DNA of 8,113 nt, from positions 1-8,113 of the forward strand of contig CACXYG010000142.1 in assembly GCA_902771745.1 (NCBI GenBank), in the 5' to 3' direction. The stretch comes from an uncultured Erysipelotrichaceae bacterium (lineage in GTDB: Bacteria > Bacillota_I > Bacilli_A > RFN20 > CAG-288). Below the pieces are notes generated by a model, which was not told the origin of the DNA, did no database searches, and saw only the letters and a program-made list of their open reading frames with translations. A program made the position numbers and the translations under genes. Below, piece after piece: positions 1 to 6,853 of this stretch (position 1 is its first letter; each line of letters opens with the position of its first letter).

Positions 1-2198
1 TCTTTAGCGATACTTAAGACCTGCTTGTTAAAAGTGCCACCTTTGATGATGATGCTATGAGCATTGAGGTTGCTGGAATAGTATTTGTTTACTTCTGTAC
101 CAAGATAGAGATAAGGTGGAACGTACTGATTTAAGATGATGTTGAAATAGTTAGTCAACGTATCAGACCACGCGCCATCCACAGGTGCCTCAAACTTGTC
201 TTGATAAAGGAAATCAAGCTGAGGAAGGTTATTAACATTTTTACTGATGGTTGCAGTGATGGTATCTCCACTTGAAGTAGTGCAAACAGCTTTCTTACCA
301 TTAGAAATTTCACTGATAGACCAAAGGTTCAGGGTATCAGAATTAAAGGCTGTCTCAAAATCAGTAAGCATAGAAGCATCATAATAAGAACCGATCAAAC
401 TCATGGACTTCAAAGAGCTGTCGCTGGTCAAAGTTGGAAAAGAAGTGCCAAGATAGATATAAGGCAAGGCTCTTTTAAATAATAAAGACATCGCTACGAT
501 GATATCAGAGTCATAATGACTAGGATTATGAGCAAGATAGGCTTCATAGACATCGATGGTTAAAATCGCATTGGTATCTAATTGAGCGTTATAAGTGGCT
601 ACCGCAGGCATGCTGGCGACAAAACGACAACCATCATCAAACGTCTTTTCTGCTTTAAAATCATAACCATAGAGATTCTTTTCAAGAGAGGTTGTCCAAC
701 CCTCTTTCTCAAAAGCTTCCTTAGCCCAGAATGGCATATGACCATTGAAGGTGTCACCTATCAGCGTGATAGATTTGCTTGTTGGTTGATTCCTGAAGTT
801 CAGTTTTACATCACTTGTACCCATATAGAAATAGGGAAGTTTATGTCCTAACATATAAGAAGGAAGGTTTTCTGTATATAAACCATCCCAAGAAACATTA
901 TCAGGAATGGTTAATCCTTCCATATACTCAATTACAACTTGTGCTTTATTAAAACTATTTCTCGAAACGGTGATGAACAATGTACAACCATCCTCAAAAG
1001 TCTTCTCAGCCACGATGGTATTTCCATAGTTGTCATAACTTTCTTTGACTTCGAATAAATCTGTCTCCAAAGCGGCTTTTGCGTAGGTTAAGACCCTGGA
1101 ATCATACTTGCCCCCGGTGATGGTGGCTTTTTTGATCTGGTATTGATAACTCAAGGTAGGATTATTACTGCCGATATAGATATAAGGAACCTGATGCGAA
1201 TCAAAACTATCATCAAACAAATCTAAGATCTCTTGCGTCCAGTTAGAGGTACTATTCTGATTGAAGGATTCTTCAAAAGAGACGCGGACAATGGCTTTTT
1301 TCTTGGTAAGAGAATAATTCGATACCACAGCTTTGACAATACATCCATCTTCATAAGTCTTACTGGCTGTTAAAGTAGGACCGGTAACATCATCTGCTTC
1401 ACTGATAGTCCATCCTTCATCACGAAAGACTGTTCTGGCGTTAGAAATGACCCTTTCATCCCATCTGCCACCATGAATGATAAAATAATCACTCGCAGTG
1501 ATATAAGAGCCTGCATAAGGGTGTTTGGTGCCTAAATAAAAGTAGGGCAATATATGATCATCCAAATGGTCATGAAAAGTATCTAGAATATCATTATTCC
1601 AGGAAGTGATCTGATTATTCTCATCATAAGGTTCTTCATAATAAATGTTCAAAAGAGGTGTGTTATCCTGAGGGTTTTCCATCAGTTCAATGGATAAACC
1701 TAAAGATTCCTTCCCTGCCATAAGAGTCGATGAAGATTGATTGACTTCCCAACCAGCCATCGTGTAATCCTGATTGACCTGGTCTAAGAAGGATTGTTTA
1801 AAGGTATTAGAACCGTTGATGATGATATTTCCATAAGTAGAAGCGGTATTAGACCAATAACCATAGGCAAAATCACCCATATCGATATAAGGGATGATAT
1901 GACCATCAAGATATTCGTCCATCAAGTCAACAATATCATCTTCCCATAAGGTTTCTTCCGGAATAGAAGAGGAAATAGGAGATGAATCCTTAGAGATAGA
2001 AGAAGTTATATTGCTATCCGAAGAAATCATTTCACTAGAAAAAGAACTGTTTGTATTAGATGTGGAACTGATAGAAGAAGTTTCTACATTGCTAGAAGTG
2101 GTCTCTTCTGAAAAGGCGCTAGAAGAAGTATTAGAACCACAACCGAATAACAACAAGGAAGAAAGCATGCTCATAACTATTATGTTTTTAAGTTTCAT
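1..2198 (-). CDS. Multi-module surface lipoprotein A (partial, C-terminus off the left edge)
   Basis: I do not recognise the family. The frame is open from the ATG at 2198 to base 1, giving 732 complete codons. AAGGAGG lies 4 nt upstream of the ATG. Residues 1-20 form a lipoprotein signal: a Lys start, a hydrophobic core, then L-F-G-C with the lipidated Cys at 20. Residues 21-80 are a Ser/Thr-rich linker typical of a wall-spanning tether. From residue 85 a module repeats with leading aromatic residues at W85, W200, W320, W437, Y562 and W677, a period of 115-125. Each module carries a helix-like start, a conserved P-Y-[IFL]-[YD]-[ILM]-G strand, a GG-x-[WYF] turn, a helix often ending in GW, and in modules 2-4 a [YF]-[ED]-D-G-C motif. 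The protein is probably anchored on the outer membrane face and displays these domains; ligand unknown. It is a paralogue of the gene upstream at 2401-5620. Pro codons are mostly CCT, unlike that paralogue. Confidence 0.93.
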   Translation of the reverse strand, partial: MKLKNIIVMSMLSSLLLFGCGSNTSSSAFSEETTSSNVETSSISSTSNTNSSFSSEMISSDSNITSSISKDSSPISSSIPEETLWEDDIVDLMDEYLDGHIIPYIDMGDFAYGYWSNTASTYGNIIINGSNTFKQSFLDQVNQDYTMAGWEVNQSSSTLMAGKESLGLSIELMENPQDNTPLLNIYYEEPYDENNQITSWNNDILDTFHDHLDDHILPYFYLGTKHPYAGSYITASDYFIIHGGRWDERVISNARTVFRDEGWTISEADDVTGPTLTASKTYEDGCIVKAVVSNYSLTKKKAIVRVSFEESFNQNSTSNWTQEILDLFDDSFDSHQVPYIYIGSNNPTLSYQYQIKKATITGGKYDSRVLTYAKAALETDLFEVKESYDNYGNTIVAEKTFEDGCTLFITVSRNSFNKAQVVIEYMEGLTIPDNVSWDGLYTENLPSYMLGHKLPYFYMGTSDVKLNFRNQPTSKSITLIGDTFNGHMPFWAKEAFEKEGWTTSLEKNLYGYDFKAEKTFDDGCRFVASMPAVATYNAQLDTNAILTIDVYEAYLAHNPSHYDSDIIVAMSLLFKRALPYIYLGTSFPTLTSDSSLKSMSLIGSYYDASMLTDFETAFNSDTLNLWSISEISNGKKAVCTTSSGDTITATISKNVNNLPQLDFLYQDKFEAPVDGAWSDTLTNYFNIILNQYVPPYLYLGTEVNKYYSSNLNAHSIIIKGGTFNKQVLSIAK

Positions 2199-2244
2199 AT
2201 TCCCTCCTTGTCTAAAAGGCAAACTACCTTTTCAATATGAATAT

Positions 2245-2271
2245 ATTATAACCCAAATAAATTGTTGATAA
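2245..2271 (-). promoter_or_regulatory. Promoter for lipoprotein A
   Basis: On the minus strand a perfect TATAAT lies at 2250-2245. The best -35 match is TTATCA at 2271-2266, four of six consensus bases, but the spacer is only 15 nt. Transcription would start near 2238 and give a leader of about 40 nt. That leader contains a 6-bp hairpin (2214-2219 with 2227-2232) just before the AAGGAGG. The -10 is convincing and the -35 is weak. Its place between the upstream terminator and gene A supports separate transcription of A. Confidence 0.6.
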
Positions 2272-2358
2272 TCATAGAAATCTCGAGAAATATTTAAAAA
2301 CGTCTCGTGTATGTAAATTGGAAGTGGTAATAAAAATTCTTATGAAAATTTAATGGTC

Positions 2359-2392
2359 AAAAAAAGCTATGAGGTTGCCCTCATAGCTTTTA
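2359..2392 (-). terminator. Intrinsic terminator after lipoprotein B
   Basis: A perfect 13-bp stem (2362-2374 with 2379-2391) encloses a 4-nt loop. On the minus strand the stem runs into seven T residues (2365-2359). It starts about 10 nt after the TAA of the gene ending at 2401, so it terminates that gene and separates it from gene A. The opposite strand has a weaker T run, so the minus direction is the natural one. Confidence 0.92.
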
Positions 2393-2400
2393 AAGTTCAA

Positions 2401-4455
2401 TTATCTGAGATAGATATCAAAGTAAGCGACGTGTGGGTTATAGCTGGAGTTATAACCATAATCGTAGAACTTGACGGTGAGATGTTTGGTTTCATTGCTG
2501 GCAGTAGTAACTTCCTTAGAGCCAACTAAGGTCTTGCCATTGTAGGTGTAATCATAACAGCAATCCCAACCATCAGCTTCGAAAGCAGTTCTGGCATCAA
2601 CTAACATCTGATCATCCCAAGTAGAACCCTTGAGCATGACGTTATTGGTGTAAGTACTCGTGGTAACAGTACCAATGTTGACATATGGAACAGTGAAACC
2701 AAGAGTATTTGTTAAGGTATTCTTGACAGTATCATCCCAATCCTCACCTGGCTGAGCTGGCGTATAAGCGCTAGAAGCAGTGATGGTGACATATGGACTA
2801 TAAGTAGATGGAGTATATTTGGCGTTGAGCTTGATAGATCCTTCCATCTTGGTGACAGACCAAGAAGTACCGGCATCAGAGTAGAATCTCTGGAAGTCAT
2901 CACTGGTGTAACCGGCAGCGATGAAGGTGTCATAGATGTTGAGAGATTCGGCGTTAGAATGGACGAAATTACTATTGTTGACCGACTTGATGGTAACGCT
3001 GTTGGCAGTACCGGAAGTGGCAGAAACAGTAACATCACCATATAAGCCGAAGAATGGAATGGCGGAAGTACCAAGCTTGTCATTTAAAGTCGTTTCCTGA
3101 TCAGCAGTCCAGGCAGTAGCAGTAGGGGCGACAACTGGAGCATCATACCAGGAGTAAACCTTAATTTTATCACTGGAATTGAAGAGCTTGAATCTTAAGA
3201 AGCCACCATCAGATAACTTCTTCCAAGCTAAGAGTCTTGGACAACTGCTATAGATGTCCTGAGTGTATTCCCAGGTAGCAGTAGAAGTATCAGCTGCAGC
3301 CTTAGTAGCATCGGCCCAGTCATCACCGACGTCAGCATCTAAGTAGGACTTACAATCGGTAACAACCTGATCATCCCAGGCACCACCAGTAATATCAACT
3401 TCGATGTAAGAAGAATAATTAGAGGTGGTTTCAGCATCAGTGGCAAGGTAGAAGTTTGGAAGAGTGTGACCGTGGAACATAGTGGCAAGAGCAGTATTGG
3501 TGGCTGGTAACCAAGTGCCACCAGCGGCATCATAAGTGGCTTTATCATAAGAACTGGTCAAATAGATATCAACAATACACTTTTCATAGTAATTCTGACC
3601 GATGATAACCTTGAAAGCCTTGTTATCAGCAGTGGCGGAAGAAGTAGCAGTTAAGGTAGCACCATAAGAATTAGAACCAGTAGAGAAGGACCAGGTAAGA
3701 GTGGTGTCAGCATTGAAAGCGGCCTGAGCCAAAGTTAAGATCTGATCATCCCAGTTACCACCGGTGATCTCATAGTATTCAGAGTAAGAATACCAGGAAC
3801 CAGTTGGAACCTTAGTACCAGTGTAGAAATATGGAATGGTGTTGGTGCCAAAGTAAGTGGCAAAGTCATCTAAGATGGTCTGAGTCCAGGCTTTGTTAGT
3901 GACGCTATCTGGGTTGAAACCTTCGATGAGATAGCATCTGAGATCCATATCATATAAGTAGGAATTACCAGTCTGATCTTCTAACTGAACCTTGACGATA
4001 CAACCATCGGCATAGGTCTTAGTCCAGGTAGCATATGGATAATAACCGGAGTTATCCAAAGAATAAACCCAATTGGTTTCACCTTCGGCAAGCTGATCTT
4101 CAGCGACATTGGCATTGGTGAAGGCTTGTTTGACAGCGCTGAAAGCGGGATCAGTCCAGGAAGCACCTTCAATAGTCCAGTAGCTTGTATACTTGTAGCT
4201 AGATGGAGAATCAGTATTGAGGTAGAGAAGTGGAAGGACGTGACCATCTAAATAAGTATTGAAACCATCTAAGATATCCTGTGGCCAGGAAGTATAGGTG
4301 GAAGGAATTTCAAATGGAGCTTCATATCTGACGGTGAGTCGGGCATCGCCATAATAATCTTCTAATTCCAACTTAAGAACACCACCAGTGGCAAGAGTCT
4401 TTTCCATTTCTAAAGTGGTATCGCCATAAGAATCAAGCACCTTCAACAGTGACAT
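2401..4455 (-). CDS. C-terminal part of broken multi-module lipoprotein B
   Basis: This frame holds five complete modules of the same unrecognised domain as gene A, with leading Trp codons near 4287, 3888, 3513, 3111 and 2739, a period of 124-134 residues. Modules carry I-P-Y-F-Y-like strands, G-G-x-W-D-D-Q or similar turns, and an A-D-G-C motif in the first. The frame is open from 4500, but no start there is believable: the ATG at 4455 has no ribosome binding site and the frame has no signal peptide. It is best read as the continuation of the lipoprotein whose N-terminus is at 4433-5620, after a deletion that changed frame. Its first 50 residues are the tail of the damaged third module. It ends with TAA at 2401, followed by a strong terminator. 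As a separate protein it would probably not be made or exported. It is given as CDS because the reading frame itself is intact for about 680 codons. Confidence 0.75.
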   Translation of the reverse strand: MSLLKVLDSYGDTTLEMEKTLATGGVLKLELEDYYGDARLTVRYEAPFEIPSTYTSWPQDILDGFNTYLDGHVLPLLYLNTDSPSSYKYTSYWTIEGASWTDPAFSAVKQAFTNANVAEDQLAEGETNWVYSLDNSGYYPYATWTKTYADGCIVKVQLEDQTGNSYLYDMDLRCYLIEGFNPDSVTNKAWTQTILDDFATYFGTNTIPYFYTGTKVPTGSWYSYSEYYEITGGNWDDQILTLAQAAFNADTTLTWSFSTGSNSYGATLTATSSATADNKAFKVIIGQNYYEKCIVDIYLTSSYDKATYDAAGGTWLPATNTALATMFHGHTLPNFYLATDAETTSNYSSYIEVDITGGAWDDQVVTDCKSYLDADVGDDWADATKAAADTSTATWEYTQDIYSSCPRLLAWKKLSDGGFLRFKLFNSSDKIKVYSWYDAPVVAPTATAWTADQETTLNDKLGTSAIPFFGLYGDVTVSATSGTANSVTIKSVNNSNFVHSNAESLNIYDTFIAAGYTSDDFQRFYSDAGTSWSVTKMEGSIKLNAKYTPSTYSPYVTITASSAYTPAQPGEDWDDTVKNTLTNTLGFTVPYVNIGTVTTSTYTNNVMLKGSTWDDQMLVDARTAFEADGWDCCYDYTYNGKTLVGSKEVTTASNETKHLTVKFYDYGYNSSYNPHVAYFDIYLR

Positions 4456-5620
4456 AGGTGCCGCTATAGGAGGCAGAAGCAGTTGGAGACTTGGTACCAA
4501 GGTAGATGGCTGGAATATTTAAGCCTGGTTCGAAGGTGTCATCAAAGACATCCTGAACGCTCTGTGGCCAAGCGGTGAAGGAAGATGGATTGAAAGCTTC
4601 CTTGACGGAATAAGTAGCAGTGATTAAATAAAGACTAGAGGAATAACCCTTGGACTTCTTGGAGAGAACCATGGTGACGACAGTATTGTCGGCAGCATTG
4701 GTATAAGTGGCAGTGAAACCAGTGGTGGTTTCATCAGCGACGGTCCAATCAGCACCTAACTGAGTCTTGATGTCAGCAACACAGGTATCAACCCACTTAC
4801 CACCGGAGATGACAAGTTCCTTATCATAAGTGTCATATTCAGAAATTGGGTTGGCAGTACCTAAATAGACATAGGTTGGAACAATACCGGCTAAGTAGTC
4901 AGTGAAGTCCTGAGTGACATCAGTATCCCAAGCAGTAGCGATGGTTGGATCGTATGGTTCATCAAAGAAAATCTTGACGACGACGAAATCAGAATCATCT
5001 TTACCGATTTCAACACTTAAATCACCCTTATCAGATTCTAAGGTGGCAGTTAACTTGGTCGTGCTGTTGGTACCGATGGTCCAGCCAGCGTTGACAAAGT
5101 TGGTGTTGGCATTAGATAAAAGCGTTGCATCTAAGACATTGGCACCTTCGATTTCAAGGTGATAGACATCGGTGTAGCTGCTGGTGATGACATAGCATTC
5201 AGAATACTTACCAACAGAGACAAGTGGGATGACCTGACCATTGAGGTACTTGACCATGGTGTCAGTGATGGACTTGCTCCAACCGACAGAGTATGGATCG
5301 AAAGAAGAGGAAGAATCTTCAGAAGTGGAAGAATCTTCAACACTAGTAGAGTCTTCAACACTAGAAGTTTCTTCAGCAGAAGATTCACCGGCAGAAGAAG
5401 CTTCAACGGAAGATTCCTCAGCACTGGATTCCTTAGCGGAACTTGAAGTTTCCGTTACAGAAGAATTGGCGACAGTAGTAGACTCTTCGACACTAGAGGT
5501 GCCGATAGGGGCTTCAGAACTTGGGGCAGCAGAAGACGTGGTAGTACTAGAGGTGACATTACCGCAGCCGACAAGTGAAAGCGAAATTAAAGACAAGAGA
5601 ATAAATTTCGATTTTTTCAT
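4433..5620 (-). CDS. N-terminal part of broken multi-module lipoprotein B
   Basis: The frame encodes 395 residues from the ATG at 5620, with GGAAAGGAA upstream (AGGA core at 5632-5629, 8 nt from the ATG). A TTG at 5638 is in frame but lies upstream of this site, so it is rejected as a start. Residues 1-19 are a lipoprotein signal (M-K-K, hydrophobic core, L-V-G-C). Residues 20-106 are a low-complexity Ser/Glu/Thr linker with E-S-S-A-E-like repeats. Modules begin at W114 and W231, and a third at W351 that stops at TGA after only 45 residues, just after the conserved V-E-G-A. The rest of that module resumes in the +1 frame (2401-4455). If translated alone, the product would be a lipidated protein with two full modules. 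Twelve of 13 Pro codons are CCA by hand count, suggesting optimised codon use. The family is unrecognised; a surface-display role is inferred. Confidence 0.88.
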   Translation of the reverse strand: MKKSKFILLSLISLSLVGCGNVTSSTTTSSAAPSSEAPIGTSSVEESTTVANSSVTETSSSAKESSAEESSVEASSAGESSAEETSSVEDSTSVEDSSTSEDSSSSFDPYSVGWSKSITDTMVKYLNGQVIPLVSVGKYSECYVITSSYTDVYHLEIEGANVLDATLLSNANTNFVNAGWTIGTNSTTKLTATLESDKGDLSVEIGKDDSDFVVVKIFFDEPYDPTIATAWDTDVTQDFTDYLAGIVPTYVYLGTANPISEYDTYDKELVISGGKWVDTCVADIKTQLGADWTVADETTTGFTATYTNAADNTVVTMVLSKKSKGYSSSLYLITATYSVKEAFNPSSFTAWPQSVQDVFDDTFEPGLNIPAIYLGTKSPTASASYSGTYVTVEGA

Positions 5621-5649
5621 AATGTGGTTCCTTTCCAATTATGAGTAAA

Positions 5650-5678
5650 AATATAAAAAGGTTTGGTTTCAAAATCAA
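5650..5678 (-). promoter_or_regulatory. Sigma-A-type promoter for lipoprotein B
   Basis: On the minus strand TTGATT (5678-5673, four of six) and TATATT (5655-5650, five of six) are separated by exactly 17 nt. The predicted start is near 5643, leaving a leader of about 22 nt that contains the GGAAAGGAA ribosome binding site. Position and spacing are right. The region is A+T-rich, so a chance match is possible. Confidence 0.6.
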
Positions 5679-5814
5679 ACAATTGAAAAATGTTTCCTGT
5701 GTGCTTTTTCTTCTATATATAAGGAAAGGTTTTCCCTATTATCCTTATAAATAAGGGATTTCTCCCCTATTTTAGGCCCTATTTGATAAAACTTTGACAA
5801 AAGTCCAATATAAA

Positions 5815-5829
5815 TGTAAGCGGTTTACA
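5815..5829. promoter_or_regulatory. Operator-like palindrome, cre/LacI type (site 1)
   Basis: TGTAAGCGGTTTACA has perfect TGTAA/TTACA arms around a GCGGT centre. It resembles CcpA cre and other LacI-family operators (core TGNAANCGNTNNCA), but has one extra base in the centre. It lies about 140-180 bp upstream of the gene B promoter, too far for simple promoter blocking. Binding by CcpA or a relative is inferred. Confidence 0.45.
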
Positions 5830-6143
5830 CAAATGAAAATTCTACGTTAGAGGGAAAAAGCATTGAAGAGTTTTCTTGAAAAAAACTTAATAAATTTTAA
5901 AAATTCAAAAGAGCAAATTTATCGCTAAAAACAAGGGAAAACATAAATTTCCCAAAAAGTTTCATTTTGAAATAATAAACAAAAAACTAATATTAAATGG
6001 GTAGGAAATGAAAAAAATTCATAATTGGTTTAGCTCCATAGAAAATCGTTGAAAATTCAATAAATTTTTAAAAAAACAGCCTAAAATGAATGAAATCGAA
6101 GCCTAAAAAAATTGAATTCTGTAAAAAGGCTTACAGCAATAAA

Positions 6144-6157
6144 TGTAACCGCTTTCT
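6144..6157. promoter_or_regulatory. Operator-like palindrome, cre/LacI type (site 2)
   Basis: TGTAACCGCTTTCT matches the left half and central CG of a cre-like site, with a degenerate right end (TTTCT instead of TTACA). It shares TGTAACCGCTT with the site at 6642-6655 in the same orientation, which argues that it is one of a family and not random A+T-rich sequence. Confidence 0.35.
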
Positions 6158-6225
6158 GAAAATTTTCAAGAAAATTGCCATTTGTACATAAAGGGATTTT
6201 AAAGTCATAAAATTAAAGTAATAAT

Positions 6226-6426
6226 ATGGAAAAGAGAAAACTCGATCCAACAGATTTTTTTCTGGGTTGGAATGACTGGAAGATTTTTGACCTCTTCTAT
6301 CTATTTGTATGCGCTTACAAAAAGAGCTCTATCCCTGTGAAACTTACCAGAAAGATTGAAAACCCTGTCTGGAAACTTAAAAAGATTTTATACACTATCA
6401 AACAAAATAAAATCGAACCAAAATGA
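6226..6426 (+). CDS. Doubtful small ORF, 66 codons
   Basis: The frame encodes a basic peptide rich in Lys, Trp and Phe, with a hydrophobic stretch at about residues 18-32 (W-K-I-F-D-L-F-Y-L-F-V-C-A-Y). I do not recognise it. Its G+C is higher than the surrounding spacer, which is the main reason to list it. Against it: there is no Shine-Dalgarno sequence before the ATG although the other genes here have one, no clear promoter, and an operator-like palindrome lies inside it (6306-6319). It could be a small membrane peptide, a decayed gene fragment, or chance. Confidence 0.22.
   Translation: MEKRKLDPTDFFLGWNDWKIFDLFYLFVCAYKKSSIPVKLTRKIENPVWKLKKILYTIKQNKIEPK
6306..6319. promoter_or_regulatory. 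Operator-like palindrome, cre/LacI type (site 3)
   Basis: TGTATGCGCTTACA is a 14-bp palindrome with a single mismatched pair (A-T-G-C against G-C-T-T), centred on GCGC. It is the best match here to the standard 14-bp cre form, differing mainly by T at the fifth base. It lies inside the doubtful 66-codon ORF, so either the ORF is not real or the site is intragenic or accidental. Confidence 0.42.
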
Positions 6427-6641
6427 TGAAAAAACTCATTTTCAAAAATAGAGAAATAAAGCCTAGTTATCAAAAGAATTTTATGAAAACTGATAGAAAA
6501 AACTACTAAAAAACTACTTCATTTTAGCCTGAAAGGGATTTCTTGAAATTGTCTTTAAAACGTGGAATTTTTAAAACTTTTTAAGGTTCATTCAAGAAAA
6601 CCTCCATTCGTAAAAATTCATTCCATCAAAGTAACGAAAAT

Positions 6642-6655
6642 TGTAACCGCTTACC
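6642..6655. promoter_or_regulatory. Operator-like palindrome, cre/LacI type (site 4)
   Basis: TGTAACCGCTTACC fits the 14-bp cre-like form with only the final base off the palindrome. It lies about 200 bp upstream of gene C. I could not find a convincing promoter next to it, so its target is unknown. Confidence 0.42.
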
Positions 6656-6798
6656 AGTTTTAAATTTTATTTAGAAAAATAATAAAAATGCGAATTTTTT
6701 TAAAAAATGAGCAAAAAGTTGCAAAAAAATGTCAAAAATTAAAAATCTCATGTTTTTCAGAAATTTTTTAAAGAAACTAAATTCCTTTAATATTTTTC

Positions 6799-6828
6799 CA
6801 TAGCCAAAAGGCAAAAGCCGTGACTATG
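6799..6828 (+). other. Possible leader hairpin upstream of gene C
   Basis: CATAG (6799-6803) can pair with CTATG (6824-6828), and inside it GGC (6810-6812) pairs with GCC (6817-6819) around an AAAA loop. It lies about 10 nt before the AAGGAGG of gene C. There is no following T run, so it is not a terminator. It might stabilise the mRNA or affect translation, but it is short and interrupted by internal loops. Confidence 0.25.
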
Positions 6829-6853
6829 CATGTTTTGAAAAGGAGGTATCGCT

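Larger units (their letters stand above)
2401..5620 (-). pseudogene. Lipoprotein B as one gene, frame broken at about 4433-4455
   Basis: The two frames together form one lipoprotein of about 1,070 residues: signal, Ser/Glu linker, eight modules, stop, terminator. Leading-Trp spacing is 117-134 residues for every intact neighbour pair but about 94 across the break, so 23-40 residues of module 3 (the helix after E-G-A, normally starting [SNT]-W-D-D) are absent together with the frame change. The last codons before the break read GGT GCT TGA; an ancestral GCT TGG would fit the conserved Trp. A deletion between two CTTG copies is one possible cause. It may be a true pseudogene, a strain-level variant, or an assembly or read error in repetitive DNA. 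The strong promoter, RBS, optimised codons and otherwise clean frames suggest the break is recent or artificial. Confidence 0.72.
5679..6853. other. Long A+T-rich spacer between divergent genes
   Basis: Nearly 1.2 kb separates the divergent genes B and C. G+C is about 20% at 5881-5940 and 13% at 6661-6720 by hand count, far below the flanking genes. It has many A and T runs, short recurring words such as AAGGGATTT (near 5754, 6192 and 6535) and GCCTAAAA (6078 and 6102), four palindromic operator-like sites, and one doubtful small ORF. I see no tRNA, known riboswitch core, transposon end or long ORF. It may be a regulatory or structural region, or decayed DNA. Confidence 0.7.

Noticed and set aside
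582..851. Plus-strand ORF of 89 codons
   Set aside because: It is wholly antisense to gene A, where the minus-strand frame shows the conserved module pattern.
2011..2268. Plus-strand ORF opposite the gene A linker and start
   Set aside because: Same antisense effect of the Ser-rich linker; it crosses gene A's RBS and promoter and has no RBS of its own.
4370..4435. TGA read as Trp (Mycoplasma-type code) at the gene B break
   Set aside because: A Trp would fit the conserved position, but reading on gives unrelated residues and a TAA 21 codons later. Genes A, B and C use TGG throughout with no other in-frame TGA.
4425..4455. Programmed +1 frameshift at GCT TGA, as in prfB (GAAGG lies just upstream)
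   Set aside because: The frame relation is +1 and an SD-like GAAGG is nearby, but a module segment of 23-40 residues is also missing, which slippage cannot explain. GAAGG simply encodes the conserved E-G.
5241..5648. Plus-strand ORF rich in Ser/Glu opposite the gene B linker
   Set aside because: It is an antisense shadow: the reverse complement of Ser/Glu codons also reads as Ser/Glu. It has no independent RBS and lies opposite a clear signal peptide and linker.
5794..5814. Plus-strand promoter with TTGACA and TATAAA
   Set aside because: The hexamers are good but only 9 nt apart, so they cannot act together, and no gene follows nearby on that strand.
6420..6442. Hairpin AAAATGA/TCATTTT after the small ORF as a terminator
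   Set aside because: It has only seven A/T-rich pairs, a 9-nt loop and no following T run; this is expected by chance in such DNA.
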